From: Amycolatopsis aidingensis
GTDB lineage: Bacteria; Actinomycetota; Actinomycetes; Mycobacteriales; Pseudonocardiaceae
NCBI RefSeq assembly: GCF_018885265.1
Contig: NZ_CP076538.1
Span: 2,888,001 to 2,952,000 of the forward strand
DNA: 64,000 nt
Reading direction: 5' to 3'
The stretch's first letter is position 1. Every line of letters starts with the position of its first letter. Shown one piece after another: positions 21,246-28,244 of the stretch. Position numbers and translations under genes: made by a program. Below the pieces are notes generated by a model. That model saw only the letters and a list, made by a program, of their open reading frames with translations, was not told where the DNA came from and did no database searches.

Positions 21246-21435
21246 GCGGAACTCCCTGAGAAGAAGGTGAAAGCGGGACGGGTGGATGAAGCGACCCGTC
21301 GGTCAGGGAGCGAGATCGCCGCGTTCGCGGTCGCTGCCGTACAGCGGAAGCTGATAAGTCGGCATGATCCAGAGGTTACCCGGTCGGGCAAGGGGTCCGG
21401 CCGTATCGCGGCCGGGAACCGCATGCCTCAGCCGC

Positions 21436-21468
21436 CACCCCGGGTGCCCGGTCCGGGCACCCGGGGTG
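21436..21468 (-). terminator. Strong hairpin after TAP-like hydrolase
   Basis: CACCCCGGGTGCCC (21436-21449) and GGGCACCCGGGGTG (21455-21468) form a perfect 14-bp stem with a 5-nt loop, 14 bp past the stop at 21483. No T tract. Confidence 0.75.
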
Positions 21469-21482
21469 CGCCATGCGGTGGG

Positions 21483-23153
21483 TCAGAACGACCGGTCGAG
21501 CTTGGTGATGTCGATCAGGTCGTCGGCGCGTTCCTCGAGCGACTTGTGGGACCGGGGCGCCGAGCGGGTCGTGGACCCATCGGCAGGAACGTCGGGCGGC
21601 GGTGTGCCGGCACAGACGGTGTGCGACCCTGGCAGGATCCCGTTGACGAGGTAGTCGTCGATCTTCCTGGTGGCACAGTCGTTGCGGCCGTAGAGGCCGT
21701 GCGCGCCCTCGTCCGCGACGGAGATCAGGTTGTTGCCGAGCTTGCTCGCCATCGCGGGGCCGCCGTCGTACTGGGTTGCGGGATCGAACTCGGCCTGTAC
21801 CACGACCCCGACCGGGTAGCCATCGCGCTCCAGCTCGGTGACCGGCTCGGGCGGGGTGAACGAGCGGAACGTGCATTCGGTCGGTCCGGCCGCGGAGGCG
21901 CCCGGACCGTAGGGGTACCGCTCGCGGAACAGCCGCATCTGGTCGTAGTAGATGTTGAGGTCGGTGGGCCACTCGGCCTCACAGGTCACGGTCGGGAAGA
22001 CGCCGTTGTGCAGTTCGGGGATCGTGTAGCCGGCGAGGGTGGCGAGGGCCCTGCCCGCTTCGGGGTCCAGCGTGCCGCCGACCGCGTTCTCGATCTTGAT
22101 GACGAATTCGGTGAACAGCGCCCATCCTGGACGGTACGGGGTTTGGTAACCCAGCATCATGTCGAAGAGGTTGCCGTCGATCCGCGGGGAGCCGGGCTGC
22201 TCGGGCCAGGGCACCGGCGTGGCCGCCAGCCGCTCGCGCAGGGTTTCCAGGTGGGCCCGCACCTGTTGCGCCGACTCACCGAGGTGGTAGGTGTCGTTCC
22301 GTTCGGCCACCCAGGCCGCCCAGGCATCGACGTTCTCCCGTGCCGCGACCGCCTGCTGCTTGGACTGCTCGTAGTAGAGCCAGTCCGGATGCATCGACGA
22401 GTCGAGCACGCTGCGGTTGAGCCGGCCGGGGAACAGGCTGCCGTACACGGCACCGAGATAGGTACCGTAGGAGAAGCCCAGATAGTTGATCTTCTGCTCG
22501 GCGAGGGCCGCCCTGATCACGTCCATGTCCCGTGCGGTGTTCGCCGTGTTGACATGCCGCCGGAGACCACCGCCCGCCCGCTGGCAGGCACGTTCCCGGT
22601 CGAGTGCCGCCGCCGCGATCGCGGGGAACTGTTCGTCCGTGGGCCGGGTCCGGCGCTCCTCCCGGTGGCCTGCCTCGCACCGGAGCGGGGTGGACCTGCC
22701 CACCCCGCGGGGGTCGAAGCCGATCAGGTCGAAGCTGCCTGCCACCTCGTTCTCCGCCAGGCTGTGCGGCATCAGCATCCCCGAGCCACCGGGTCCGCCG
22801 GGGTTCAACAGCAGCACGCCCTGTCGCCGGGCCGGGTCATCGGCCTTGCGGCGGCTCACCGCGATACTGAGCCTGCCGTCGTCCGGGTTCCGGTAGTCCA
22901 TGGGCACGGTCACGGTGGAACATTCCAGGCCGCGCCACTGCTCCTCCCACTCCTCCCGCGGAATGCCGGGGGGAGTCGGTCCCGGTTCGCACGGCGCCCA
23001 CGACAGGTGCTGCTGGTAGTACTGCGCCGGCGGGGGAGTCTCGGCCGCTGCCGGGGCTGCCACCAGTCCCATGGCGGTAGCCAGCACGGCAACGGTTGTC
23101 ACCCCGCGGCGATATGTCATCCCGTGTCGGATGTTCACCGGATCGCTCTCCAT
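21483..23153 (-). CDS. Secreted alpha/beta hydrolase, tripeptidyl-aminopeptidase (TAP/SlpD) type
   Basis: A 556-residue exported serine peptidase-like enzyme. The signal peptide ends near APAAAE (about residue 38). The alpha/beta-hydrolase core has LLNPGGPGGSG (oxyanion region), FDPRGVGRS and the nucleophile GFSYGT. A C-terminal TAP-like domain carries AEFDPATQYDGG (Asp) and DEGAHGLYG (His). Streptomyces homologues release tripeptides or amino acids from protein N-termini outside the cell. The start ATG 23153 gives a 9-residue pre-region, and a later ATG (NIRHGMTYRR) is possible. It is followed by a strong hairpin. Confidence 0.9.
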   Translation of the reverse strand: MESDPVNIRHGMTYRRGVTTVAVLATAMGLVAAPAAAETPPPAQYYQQHLSWAPCEPGPTPPGIPREEWEEQWRGLECSTVTVPMDYRNPDDGRLSIAVSRRKADDPARRQGVLLLNPGGPGGSGMLMPHSLAENEVAGSFDLIGFDPRGVGRSTPLRCEAGHREERRTRPTDEQFPAIAAAALDRERACQRAGGGLRRHVNTANTARDMDVIRAALAEQKINYLGFSYGTYLGAVYGSLFPGRLNRSVLDSSMHPDWLYYEQSKQQAVAARENVDAWAAWVAERNDTYHLGESAQQVRAHLETLRERLAATPVPWPEQPGSPRIDGNLFDMMLGYQTPYRPGWALFTEFVIKIENAVGGTLDPEAGRALATLAGYTIPELHNGVFPTVTCEAEWPTDLNIYYDQMRLFRERYPYGPGASAAGPTECTFRSFTPPEPVTELERDGYPVGVVVQAEFDPATQYDGGPAMASKLGNNLISVADEGAHGLYGRNDCATRKIDDYLVNGILPGSHTVCAGTPPPDVPADGSTTRSAPRSHKSLEERADDLIDITKLDRSF

Positions 23154-23202
23154 TCAGCGTCATGTCGGCAGGATCGAGCGGGCGGAACGTTAACCATCCG
23201 GT

Positions 23203-23221
23203 GATAAGCGGTAGATAAGCG
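23203..23221. promoter_or_regulatory. GATAAGCG direct repeats upstream of hydrolase
   Basis: Two GATAAGCG copies start exactly 11 bp apart (23203 and 23214), one helical turn, in the promoter region of the secreted hydrolase. This looks like a regulator binding site. The regulator is unknown. Confidence 0.3.
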
Positions 23222-23253
23222 CGTGCGGGACGGGACCGGACCGGCGTGCTGCT

Positions 23254-24081
23254 TCAGGGGCGCCCGGCCGGGTCCTGGCCGGTGGGTGGGCAAGGGCCCG
23301 GTTGGCAGCGCGGGCAGAACCAGGTCGGCCTGCCGTGCACCCCGGCACCCTGGGTGGCGACACGAACCCGCCCGCCACAGCGGAAGCAGCCGTGCCGGCC
23401 GCGCTCGTACACCCAGTTCCGCCTGCCGCGGGCCAGCTCCCCGGTGGTGCTCTGCTCGGGTCGCCAGGCGTTGGCAAGCAACAACTTGCGTGCCAGTGCG
23501 ACCACCCGCTCTGTGTCCACATCAGACACTGGGGTCCACGGCGAAACTCCGAGCAGGAAACAGATCTCCACCTTGTAGAGATTGCCGACTCCGGCCATGA
23601 TCCGCTGATCCAGCAGGGCGAGGCCGAGTTCCCGGTGTGGGTCGGCGGCCAGCTTCCCGGCGGCGATGCGCGCGTGTTCTTCGGTCCACTGTGGATCCAG
23701 CAGATCCGGGCCGAGGTGGCCGGTCAGCCGGGACTCCTCGGCGGTCGGTAACAACTGCAGGTCGTGCAGCCGGAACCCGACGGCCTCGGCGGTGTCCGCG
23801 GCCAGGATCACCCTGGCGTGGTGCGCAGGCATCCGCCACCGCCCACCCGGCCGCAGCACCTGCCAGGAACCATCCATCCGCAGGTGACTGTGCAGGCTCA
23901 GCCCGCCGGAGAACCGGGTGAACAGGTGCTTACCCACGGTGCGGACCTCGGAAACCCGCTGCCCGCTGAGGTCGGCGGTGGCCAGCGCCGGGTGCCGGAA
24001 CTCGGTGCGGCGCAGCACCTGCCCGGCCAGCGCCCGCTCCAGGATCCGCCCGGAGCGGAAGACGGTGTCGCCCTCGGGCAC
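23254..24081 (-). CDS. Fpg/Nei-family DNA glycosylase (endonuclease VIII-like)
   Basis: A 275-residue bifunctional DNA glycosylase/AP lyase for oxidised bases. Pro2-Glu3 (PEGDTV) are the N-terminal nucleophile and catalytic Glu, and the GTG start is fixed by the need for Pro2. Lys51 in TVGKHLF is the conserved phosphate-binding lysine. The H2TH region is QRIMAGVGNLYKVEICF. The zinc finger uses CFRC and CPRC near the C-terminus. PEGDT with LLDQRIMAG favours the Nei/Nei2 branch over Fpg. It begins 6 nt after the parA stop, so both share a transcript. Confidence 0.88.
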   Translation of the reverse strand: MPEGDTVFRSGRILERALAGQVLRRTEFRHPALATADLSGQRVSEVRTVGKHLFTRFSGGLSLHSHLRMDGSWQVLRPGGRWRMPAHHARVILAADTAEAVGFRLHDLQLLPTAEESRLTGHLGPDLLDPQWTEEHARIAAGKLAADPHRELGLALLDQRIMAGVGNLYKVEICFLLGVSPWTPVSDVDTERVVALARKLLLANAWRPEQSTTGELARGRRNWVYERGRHGCFRCGGRVRVATQGAGVHGRPTWFCPRCQPGPCPPTGQDPAGRP

Positions 24082-24087
24082 GCCCGC

Positions 24088-24984
24088 TCAGCCGGTCTCG
24101 GGCTCGGCGTAGGCGGGGGTGGCGGGGAACTCCGAGGTCGTCTCGGCCTCGGTCTCGGGCTCGCTCTCGCCCTCCCGCATGGCGAGGCGGTGCCGCCCGG
24201 CCCGGTCCGACCGCAGGATCTTGGCCAGCACCATGTTGAAGGTGAGCGCGATCTCCTGCGCGCCCGGTGAGGTCCACTCGTGGATCGGCAGGCACGCGCC
24301 CTGCGCCTGCTGGATGGCCAGCCGGTCCGGGATGGCGGTCGGCATCACCAGCCTGCCGAAGGCCTCCCTGAGCTCGCCGATCCGGTACTGATGCTCGTAG
24401 GAGCGCACCCGCAGCCGGTTCACCAGTACCCCGGCCGGACGCAGGTTCGGGTTGTGCTCGGCGCGGATCGTCTCGATCGCCTCCAGCGCGCGCTCGGCGC
24501 CTGCGACCGCGTACATGGTCGGCTCGGTGACCAGCAGCGCACTGTCCGCGGCCATCAGGGCCGAGCGGGTGAGCCTGCCCAGCGAGGGCGGGCAGTCCAG
24601 GATGGCCAGCTCGTAGGGGCCCTGCTCCGGCGGGTTGTCGTGCAGCTCGTCCAGCGCCCTGGCCAGGTTGTCCAGCCGCCGCCCGCTGCTGCCCGGCTCG
24701 TTCAGCAGCTCCAGCTCCTCGCAGCCGACCAGTACGTCGAGGTCCTCGCTCCACGCACTCGGCGCGATCGCCCGGTCGATGACCGCGCGCCGGGGGGTCT
24801 CCAGGACCTCGACCAGCGTCGCCTCGGTCAACGGCGGGTCGAGGGTGGCCGTGGCGTTGCCCTGGGGGTCGAGGTCACCGACCAGCGCGCGTGCACCCCG
24901 GCGCAGGGCTGCGGAGGCGATGCCGAGCGCAACCGTCGTTTTCCCGACGCCTCCCTTGAGGCTGAGTACCGCGACCGTGTGCAC
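24088..24984 (-). CDS. ParA/MinD-type ATPase (orphan)
   Basis: A 298-residue P-loop ATPase with the deviant Walker A KGGVGKTT at residues 10-17, GDLDPQGNATAT (A' motif) and ILDCPPSLGRLT (Walker B). No ParB or parS site is adjacent. The partner is instead a DNA glycosylase on the same mRNA. Such orphan ParA proteins position proteins or complexes along the nucleoid or membrane. The acidic tail of about 40 residues (EGESEPETEAETT) is unusual. GTG 24984 is chosen because TAGGCT is 7 nt upstream (leaderless). A GTG 12 codons earlier would lie before that promoter. Confidence 0.83.
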   Translation of the reverse strand: MHTVAVLSLKGGVGKTTVALGIASAALRRGARALVGDLDPQGNATATLDPPLTEATLVEVLETPRRAVIDRAIAPSAWSEDLDVLVGCEELELLNEPGSSGRRLDNLARALDELHDNPPEQGPYELAILDCPPSLGRLTRSALMAADSALLVTEPTMYAVAGAERALEAIETIRAEHNPNLRPAGVLVNRLRVRSYEHQYRIGELREAFGRLVMPTAIPDRLAIQQAQGACLPIHEWTSPGAQEIALTFNMVLAKILRSDRAGRHRLAMREGESEPETEAETTSEFPATPAYAEPETG

Positions 24985-24991
24985 GCCGCCA

Positions 24992-25036
24992 AGCCTACGG
25001 GGCATGCGCCGGGGGCACACCAGGCCCGGCTACCCT
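24992..25036. promoter_or_regulatory. Divergent leaderless promoters (parA / methyltransferase)
   Basis: TAGGCT on the minus strand (24997-24992) is 7 nt from the parA GTG. TACCCT on the plus strand (25031-25036) is 8 nt from the methyltransferase ATG. Confidence 0.5.
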
Positions 25037-25044
25037 CGGGACCC

Positions 25045-25815
25045 ATGCGAACGGACACATCCGCAGGTCGCGGCTCGGCGGCGGTGCGAACCGTGCTGGA
25101 GGCCTCGCTGGCGGAGACCCGGGCACGCGGGATCGAACAGCCCAGGGTGGTCGATGTCGGCGGCGGCAGCGGCGGCTGGGCGGTGCCGTTCGCCTCCTCC
25201 GGCTGCCAGGTGACGGTGGTCGAGCCCAACCCGAACGCGCTGGCCACGCTGCGCAGGCGGGCCGAGGAAGGCGGGGTTGCCGACCGGATCACCGTGGTCG
25301 CCGACGACTCCGAGGCCCTGCACCGGCACGTGCCGGCGGGCTCGGCCGACCTGGTGCTCGCGCATGGGCTGTTCGAGGTGGTGGACGACCCGAGCGCGAC
25401 CGCGGCCGCGCTGGCCGGGGTGCTGGCTCCCGGCGGGACGGTGTCGGTGCTGGTGGCCAACCGGCACGCCGCGGTCCTGCACCGGGCGCTCGCCGGCAGG
25501 CTGACCACCGCCCGGCAGTTGCTGGCCAGCCCGGAGGGCGTGCTGGCCGAGGACGGCGAGACCCTGTTGCGCAGGCTGGACACCGCGCGGCTGGCCGAAC
25601 TGCTGGTCGGGGCCGGGCTGGAGATCACGCTGCTGCAGGGGGACGGGGTCGTGCCGGATGCCGCGCAGCCCGCGGCACACCCGGCCGATGCCGAGGCCGA
25701 AGTCGGTACCTGGGAGACCGAGCTGGCCGAGTTCGAGGCGCTGGCGGCGAACACGCCCCCGCTGCGGGATATCGCGGGCCGGTTGCACGCGCTGGCCACC
25801 CGCCCCCGCAGCTAG
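25045..25815 (+). CDS. Class I SAM-dependent methyltransferase
   Basis: A 256-residue Rossmann-fold methyltransferase. VVDVGGGSGGWAV (about 36-48) is motif I for S-adenosylmethionine, VVEPNP (about 57-62) supplies the acidic ribose ligand, and LVLAHGLFEVV is motif IV. It resembles CmoA/SmtA-like methyltransferases of actinobacteria. The substrate is unknown. The ATG follows TACCCT by 8 nt. Divergent from parA and 180 bp before dinB. Confidence 0.8.
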   Translation: MRTDTSAGRGSAAVRTVLEASLAETRARGIEQPRVVDVGGGSGGWAVPFASSGCQVTVVEPNPNALATLRRRAEEGGVADRITVVADDSEALHRHVPAGSADLVLAHGLFEVVDDPSATAAALAGVLAPGGTVSVLVANRHAAVLHRALAGRLTTARQLLASPEGVLAEDGETLLRRLDTARLAELLVGAGLEITLLQGDGVVPDAAQPAAHPADAEAEVGTWETELAEFEALAANTPPLRDIAGRLHALATRPRS

Positions 25816-25980
25816 CCTGTGTTCGAGAAGGCGCGCGATCGCCGAACCCGTCTACGGGCCGTGCCTCGGTCATGGCCGGTGCGCCGGGCTGGCAGGCGGC
25901 CCGCAGCCGGGTTCGCGAGGCCTGCGGCTCGGACGCGCGCCCACGCATCACGTCAGGCAAGCAACTTCTTGACCAGCCCG

Positions 25981-25986
25981 TAGCCT
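25981..25986 (+). promoter_or_regulatory. -10 box for leaderless dinB
   Basis: TAGCCT 8 nt before ATG 25995. No LexA-box palindrome was recognised next to it. Confidence 0.45.
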
Positions 25987-25994
25987 GGGAACCG

Positions 25995-27272
25995 ATGGGA
26001 GCGAACGCGGGCCTGCCCGCTGACTTCGCGCGGTTCCGCGTCGAGCAGACGGCGCCGCCCGAGGCGTGGCCGGACGACACCGGCTGCGGCGTGCTGCACG
26101 TCGACATGGACGCCTTCTTCGCGGCGGTCGAGCTGCGCACCCGGCCCGAGCTGGTGGACCGGCCGGTGATCGTGGCCGGAGCGGGCCCTCGCTCGGTGGT
26201 GCTGTCCGCCAACTACCCGGCGCGCAAGTACGGCGTGCACTCGGCCATGCCGGTAGGGGCCGCCAGGCGGCTCTGCCCGCAGGCGGTCTACCTGCCGCCC
26301 ACCCGCGGGCTCTACGCGGAGGTCTCCCGTGGCGTGCTGGCGATCTTCGCCGAGCTGACCCCGCTGGTGGAGCCACTCAGCCTGGACGAGGCCTTCCTGG
26401 ACGTCAGTGGCGCGCTACGCCGGTTGCACAGCACCCCGGCCGGGCTCGGCGCCCTGATCCGGCAGCGGGTGGCCGCCGAGCACGGGATCGCCTGCTCGGT
26501 CGGGGTGGCGCCGGTCAAGTTCATCGCCAAGCTCGCCTCCGGGATGGCCAAACCCGACGGCATGGTGGTGGTGCCGGCCGAGCACACGCTGGACTTCCTG
26601 CATCCGCTGCCGGTGTCCGCGCTGTGGGGCGTCGGCAAGCGCACCGAGGCGCACCTGCGCCAGCTCGGCCTGGACACCATCGGCGATATCGCCGGCGCCC
26701 CGCTGCCGCGGCTGCGGCGCTCACTGGGCACCGCACTCGGCGACCACCTGCACGAGCTGGCCGCGGGCCGGGACGAGCGGCCGGTGGTGCCGGACGCGCA
26801 GGAGAAGTCGCTGGGCGCCGAGCACACCTTCGATGTGGACCAGCACGACCGGCGGGCGCTGGAGCGGGAGCTGTTGCGGCTGTCCGAGCGGGTCGCGGCC
26901 GGACTGCGGGCCAAGGGCCTGCGCGGGCGCACGGTGTCGATCAAGATCCGGTTCGCCGACTTCCGGACCATCACCAGGGCGCGGACCCTGCTGTCCGGAA
27001 CCGACACCGCCAGGGAGATCCACGCCACGGCGGTGTCCCTGCTCACCGAGCACGGCGCCACCGGTGCGGTGCGGCTGCTCGGGGTCCGGGTGGAGGGGCT
27101 GTCCGGGGAGGCCGAGGGGGAGCAGCTCAGCTTCGAGCCGGATGAGCCGCGCTGGCGGCACGCCGAGGTGGCCGCGGACGTCGCCAGGTCCCGGTTCGGC
27201 GCCGCCGCGGTCCGGCCGGCCTCCTTGCTGCCACCTGACAGGGCGGTCGAGAACCGGTCGGACTCGTATTGA
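25995..27272 (+). CDS. dinB: DNA polymerase IV (Y family)
   Basis: A 425-residue translesion polymerase. The catalytic carboxylates are Asp37 (HVDMDAFF) and Asp131-Glu132 (LSLDEAFLD). The steric region VVLSANYPARKYGV, the thumb helix-hairpin-helix and the little-finger domain (about 265-380) are complete. The C-terminal tail contains QLSFEP, a probable beta-clamp-binding motif. It bypasses damaged bases with low fidelity. ATG 25995 is preferred over upstream in-frame starts, which would extend into unrelated sequence, and a leaderless -10 box precedes it. Confidence 0.93.
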   Translation: MGANAGLPADFARFRVEQTAPPEAWPDDTGCGVLHVDMDAFFAAVELRTRPELVDRPVIVAGAGPRSVVLSANYPARKYGVHSAMPVGAARRLCPQAVYLPPTRGLYAEVSRGVLAIFAELTPLVEPLSLDEAFLDVSGALRRLHSTPAGLGALIRQRVAAEHGIACSVGVAPVKFIAKLASGMAKPDGMVVVPAEHTLDFLHPLPVSALWGVGKRTEAHLRQLGLDTIGDIAGAPLPRLRRSLGTALGDHLHELAAGRDERPVVPDAQEKSLGAEHTFDVDQHDRRALERELLRLSERVAAGLRAKGLRGRTVSIKIRFADFRTITRARTLLSGTDTAREIHATAVSLLTEHGATGAVRLLGVRVEGLSGEAEGEQLSFEPDEPRWRHAEVAADVARSRFGAAAVRPASLLPPDRAVENRSDSY

Positions 27273-27610
27273 TGATCGGACGAACGCGCGATCGGCGGAG
27301 CCCGCGAGCGGGGAGGCGGGGCGTATGACCTGCAGAGGTGAAGGTCGTGCTCGCGGTCCGAGCCCCGCCGAGCCGATCGTGTCGCGCGTTTCCGGACAAG
27401 CACTGACGAGCGTCGGAACCGCTCGTGACGCCTCGGTCAACGGGCGGTGCCGGCCCCTACCGCAAATCCGTTCGACGCTTGATACGGGATCGGGTAGTCG
27501 TTCGCGCGCGGGGCTCGTATCCTTGATGGTGACACCTCGCCAGGGGTGTCGGTTGGGTCCACGACGTTGCGCGGCCCGGCGCCCGCGACAGCTGTGCCGG
27601 AGGAGGAGAC
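27273..27610. other. Intergenic region dinB to DUF3040 gene
   Basis: 338 bp without a convincing gene. It contains an inverted repeat (CGATCGGC near 27289 pairing with GCCGATCG near 27372) that may end dinB, and TATCCT at 27518-27523 as a possible -10 for the DUF3040 gene. No clear -35. Confidence 0.4.
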
Positions 27611-28015
27611 ATGCCACTCTCCGAGCATGAGCAGCGGCTGCTCGAACAGATCGAGCGCGAGCTCTATGCCGAGGACCCCAAGTTCGCATCTACGGTGCGA
27701 GGCACGAAACTGCGCCGTCCCGCGCGCAAACGGCGGTACCAGGGTGCGGCCCTGTTCGTCGTCGGCGTCGCGCTCCTGGTGCTGGGCGTGATGGTGCCGT
27801 TCCGGGTGGCTGAGATCCCGCTGATCAGCGTGGTCGGCTTCCTGGTGATGTTCTTCGGGGTCCTGCTCGCCGTTACCTCGCTGCGGTCGCACGGGGACGG
27901 AGAAGGCGCCGACGGCGCCGAGGCCGCCTCGGGCGGGAAGCATCCACCGCGCCGTAGTTCCTTCACACAGCGGATGGAAGACCGCTTCCGGCAGCGGTTC
28001 GACGACCAGCAGTAG
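27611..28015 (+). CDS. DUF3040 small membrane protein
   Basis: A 134-residue actinobacterial protein. A conserved N-terminal motif MPLSEHEQRLLEQIERELYAEDPKFA (given here only as family signature MPLSEHE...EDPKFA) is followed by basic residues, two membrane helices (about 46-88) and a charged Gly/Ser/Arg tail. Its function is unknown. In mycobacteria a homologue (Rv2169c) lies close to mraZ, and here it is also about 8 kb before mraZ. GGAGGAGGAGAC precedes the ATG. A clear hairpin follows at 28017-28066. Confidence 0.85.
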   Translation: MPLSEHEQRLLEQIERELYAEDPKFASTVRGTKLRRPARKRRYQGAALFVVGVALLVLGVMVPFRVAEIPLISVVGFLVMFFGVLLAVTSLRSHGDGEGADGAEAASGGKHPPRRSSFTQRMEDRFRQRFDDQQ

Positions 28016-28016
28016 C

Positions 28017-28066
28017 GCCACCCCGTTCCCGGGCCGAGCAGTCGCCCCGCTCGGGTACGGGGTGGC
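28017..28066 (+). terminator. Hairpin terminator of DUF3040 gene
   Basis: GCCACCCCGTTCCCG (28017-28031) pairs with CGGGTACGGGGTGGC (28052-28066), 14 of 15 positions, loop 20 nt, immediately after the stop. Confidence 0.65.
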
Positions 28067-28145
28067 GTGCTGCGCTGAGGCACCCCGCACTCCCGCAGAC
28101 CCGGGCCGTCCCCGGGTCTTCCAGCTCCGGTCGGCCTGTTGGCCG

Positions 28146-28229
28146 TACGCAAACAGCAAACTCGCGTGCATGGACGGCCAACGCGTGCGCGCAGGGAGCA
28201 AACACACGCGCGTGGACGGCAAACACGCC
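28146..28229 (-). repeat. Four tandem 21-bp repeats
   Basis: Four contiguous imperfect 21-bp units (28209-28229, 28188-28208, 28167-28187, 28146-28166), best seen on the minus strand around a GTTTGCCGTCCACGC core. In one frame they read as 7-residue repeats (VFAVHAR, VFAPCAH, ALAVHAR, EFAVCVR). They sit between convergent genes, with no ORF evidence beyond the repeat. Confidence 0.7.
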
Positions 28230-28244
28230 GGGGAGCTGGGGGTT

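Noticed and set aside
27302..27630. Plus-strand ORF between dinB and the DUF3040 gene
   Set aside because: Low-complexity Arg/Ser composition, no motif, no ribosome site. It overlaps the DUF3040 start.
28146..28229. CRISPR array
   Set aside because: Units are contiguous with no spacers and only 21 bp long, and no cas genes are present.
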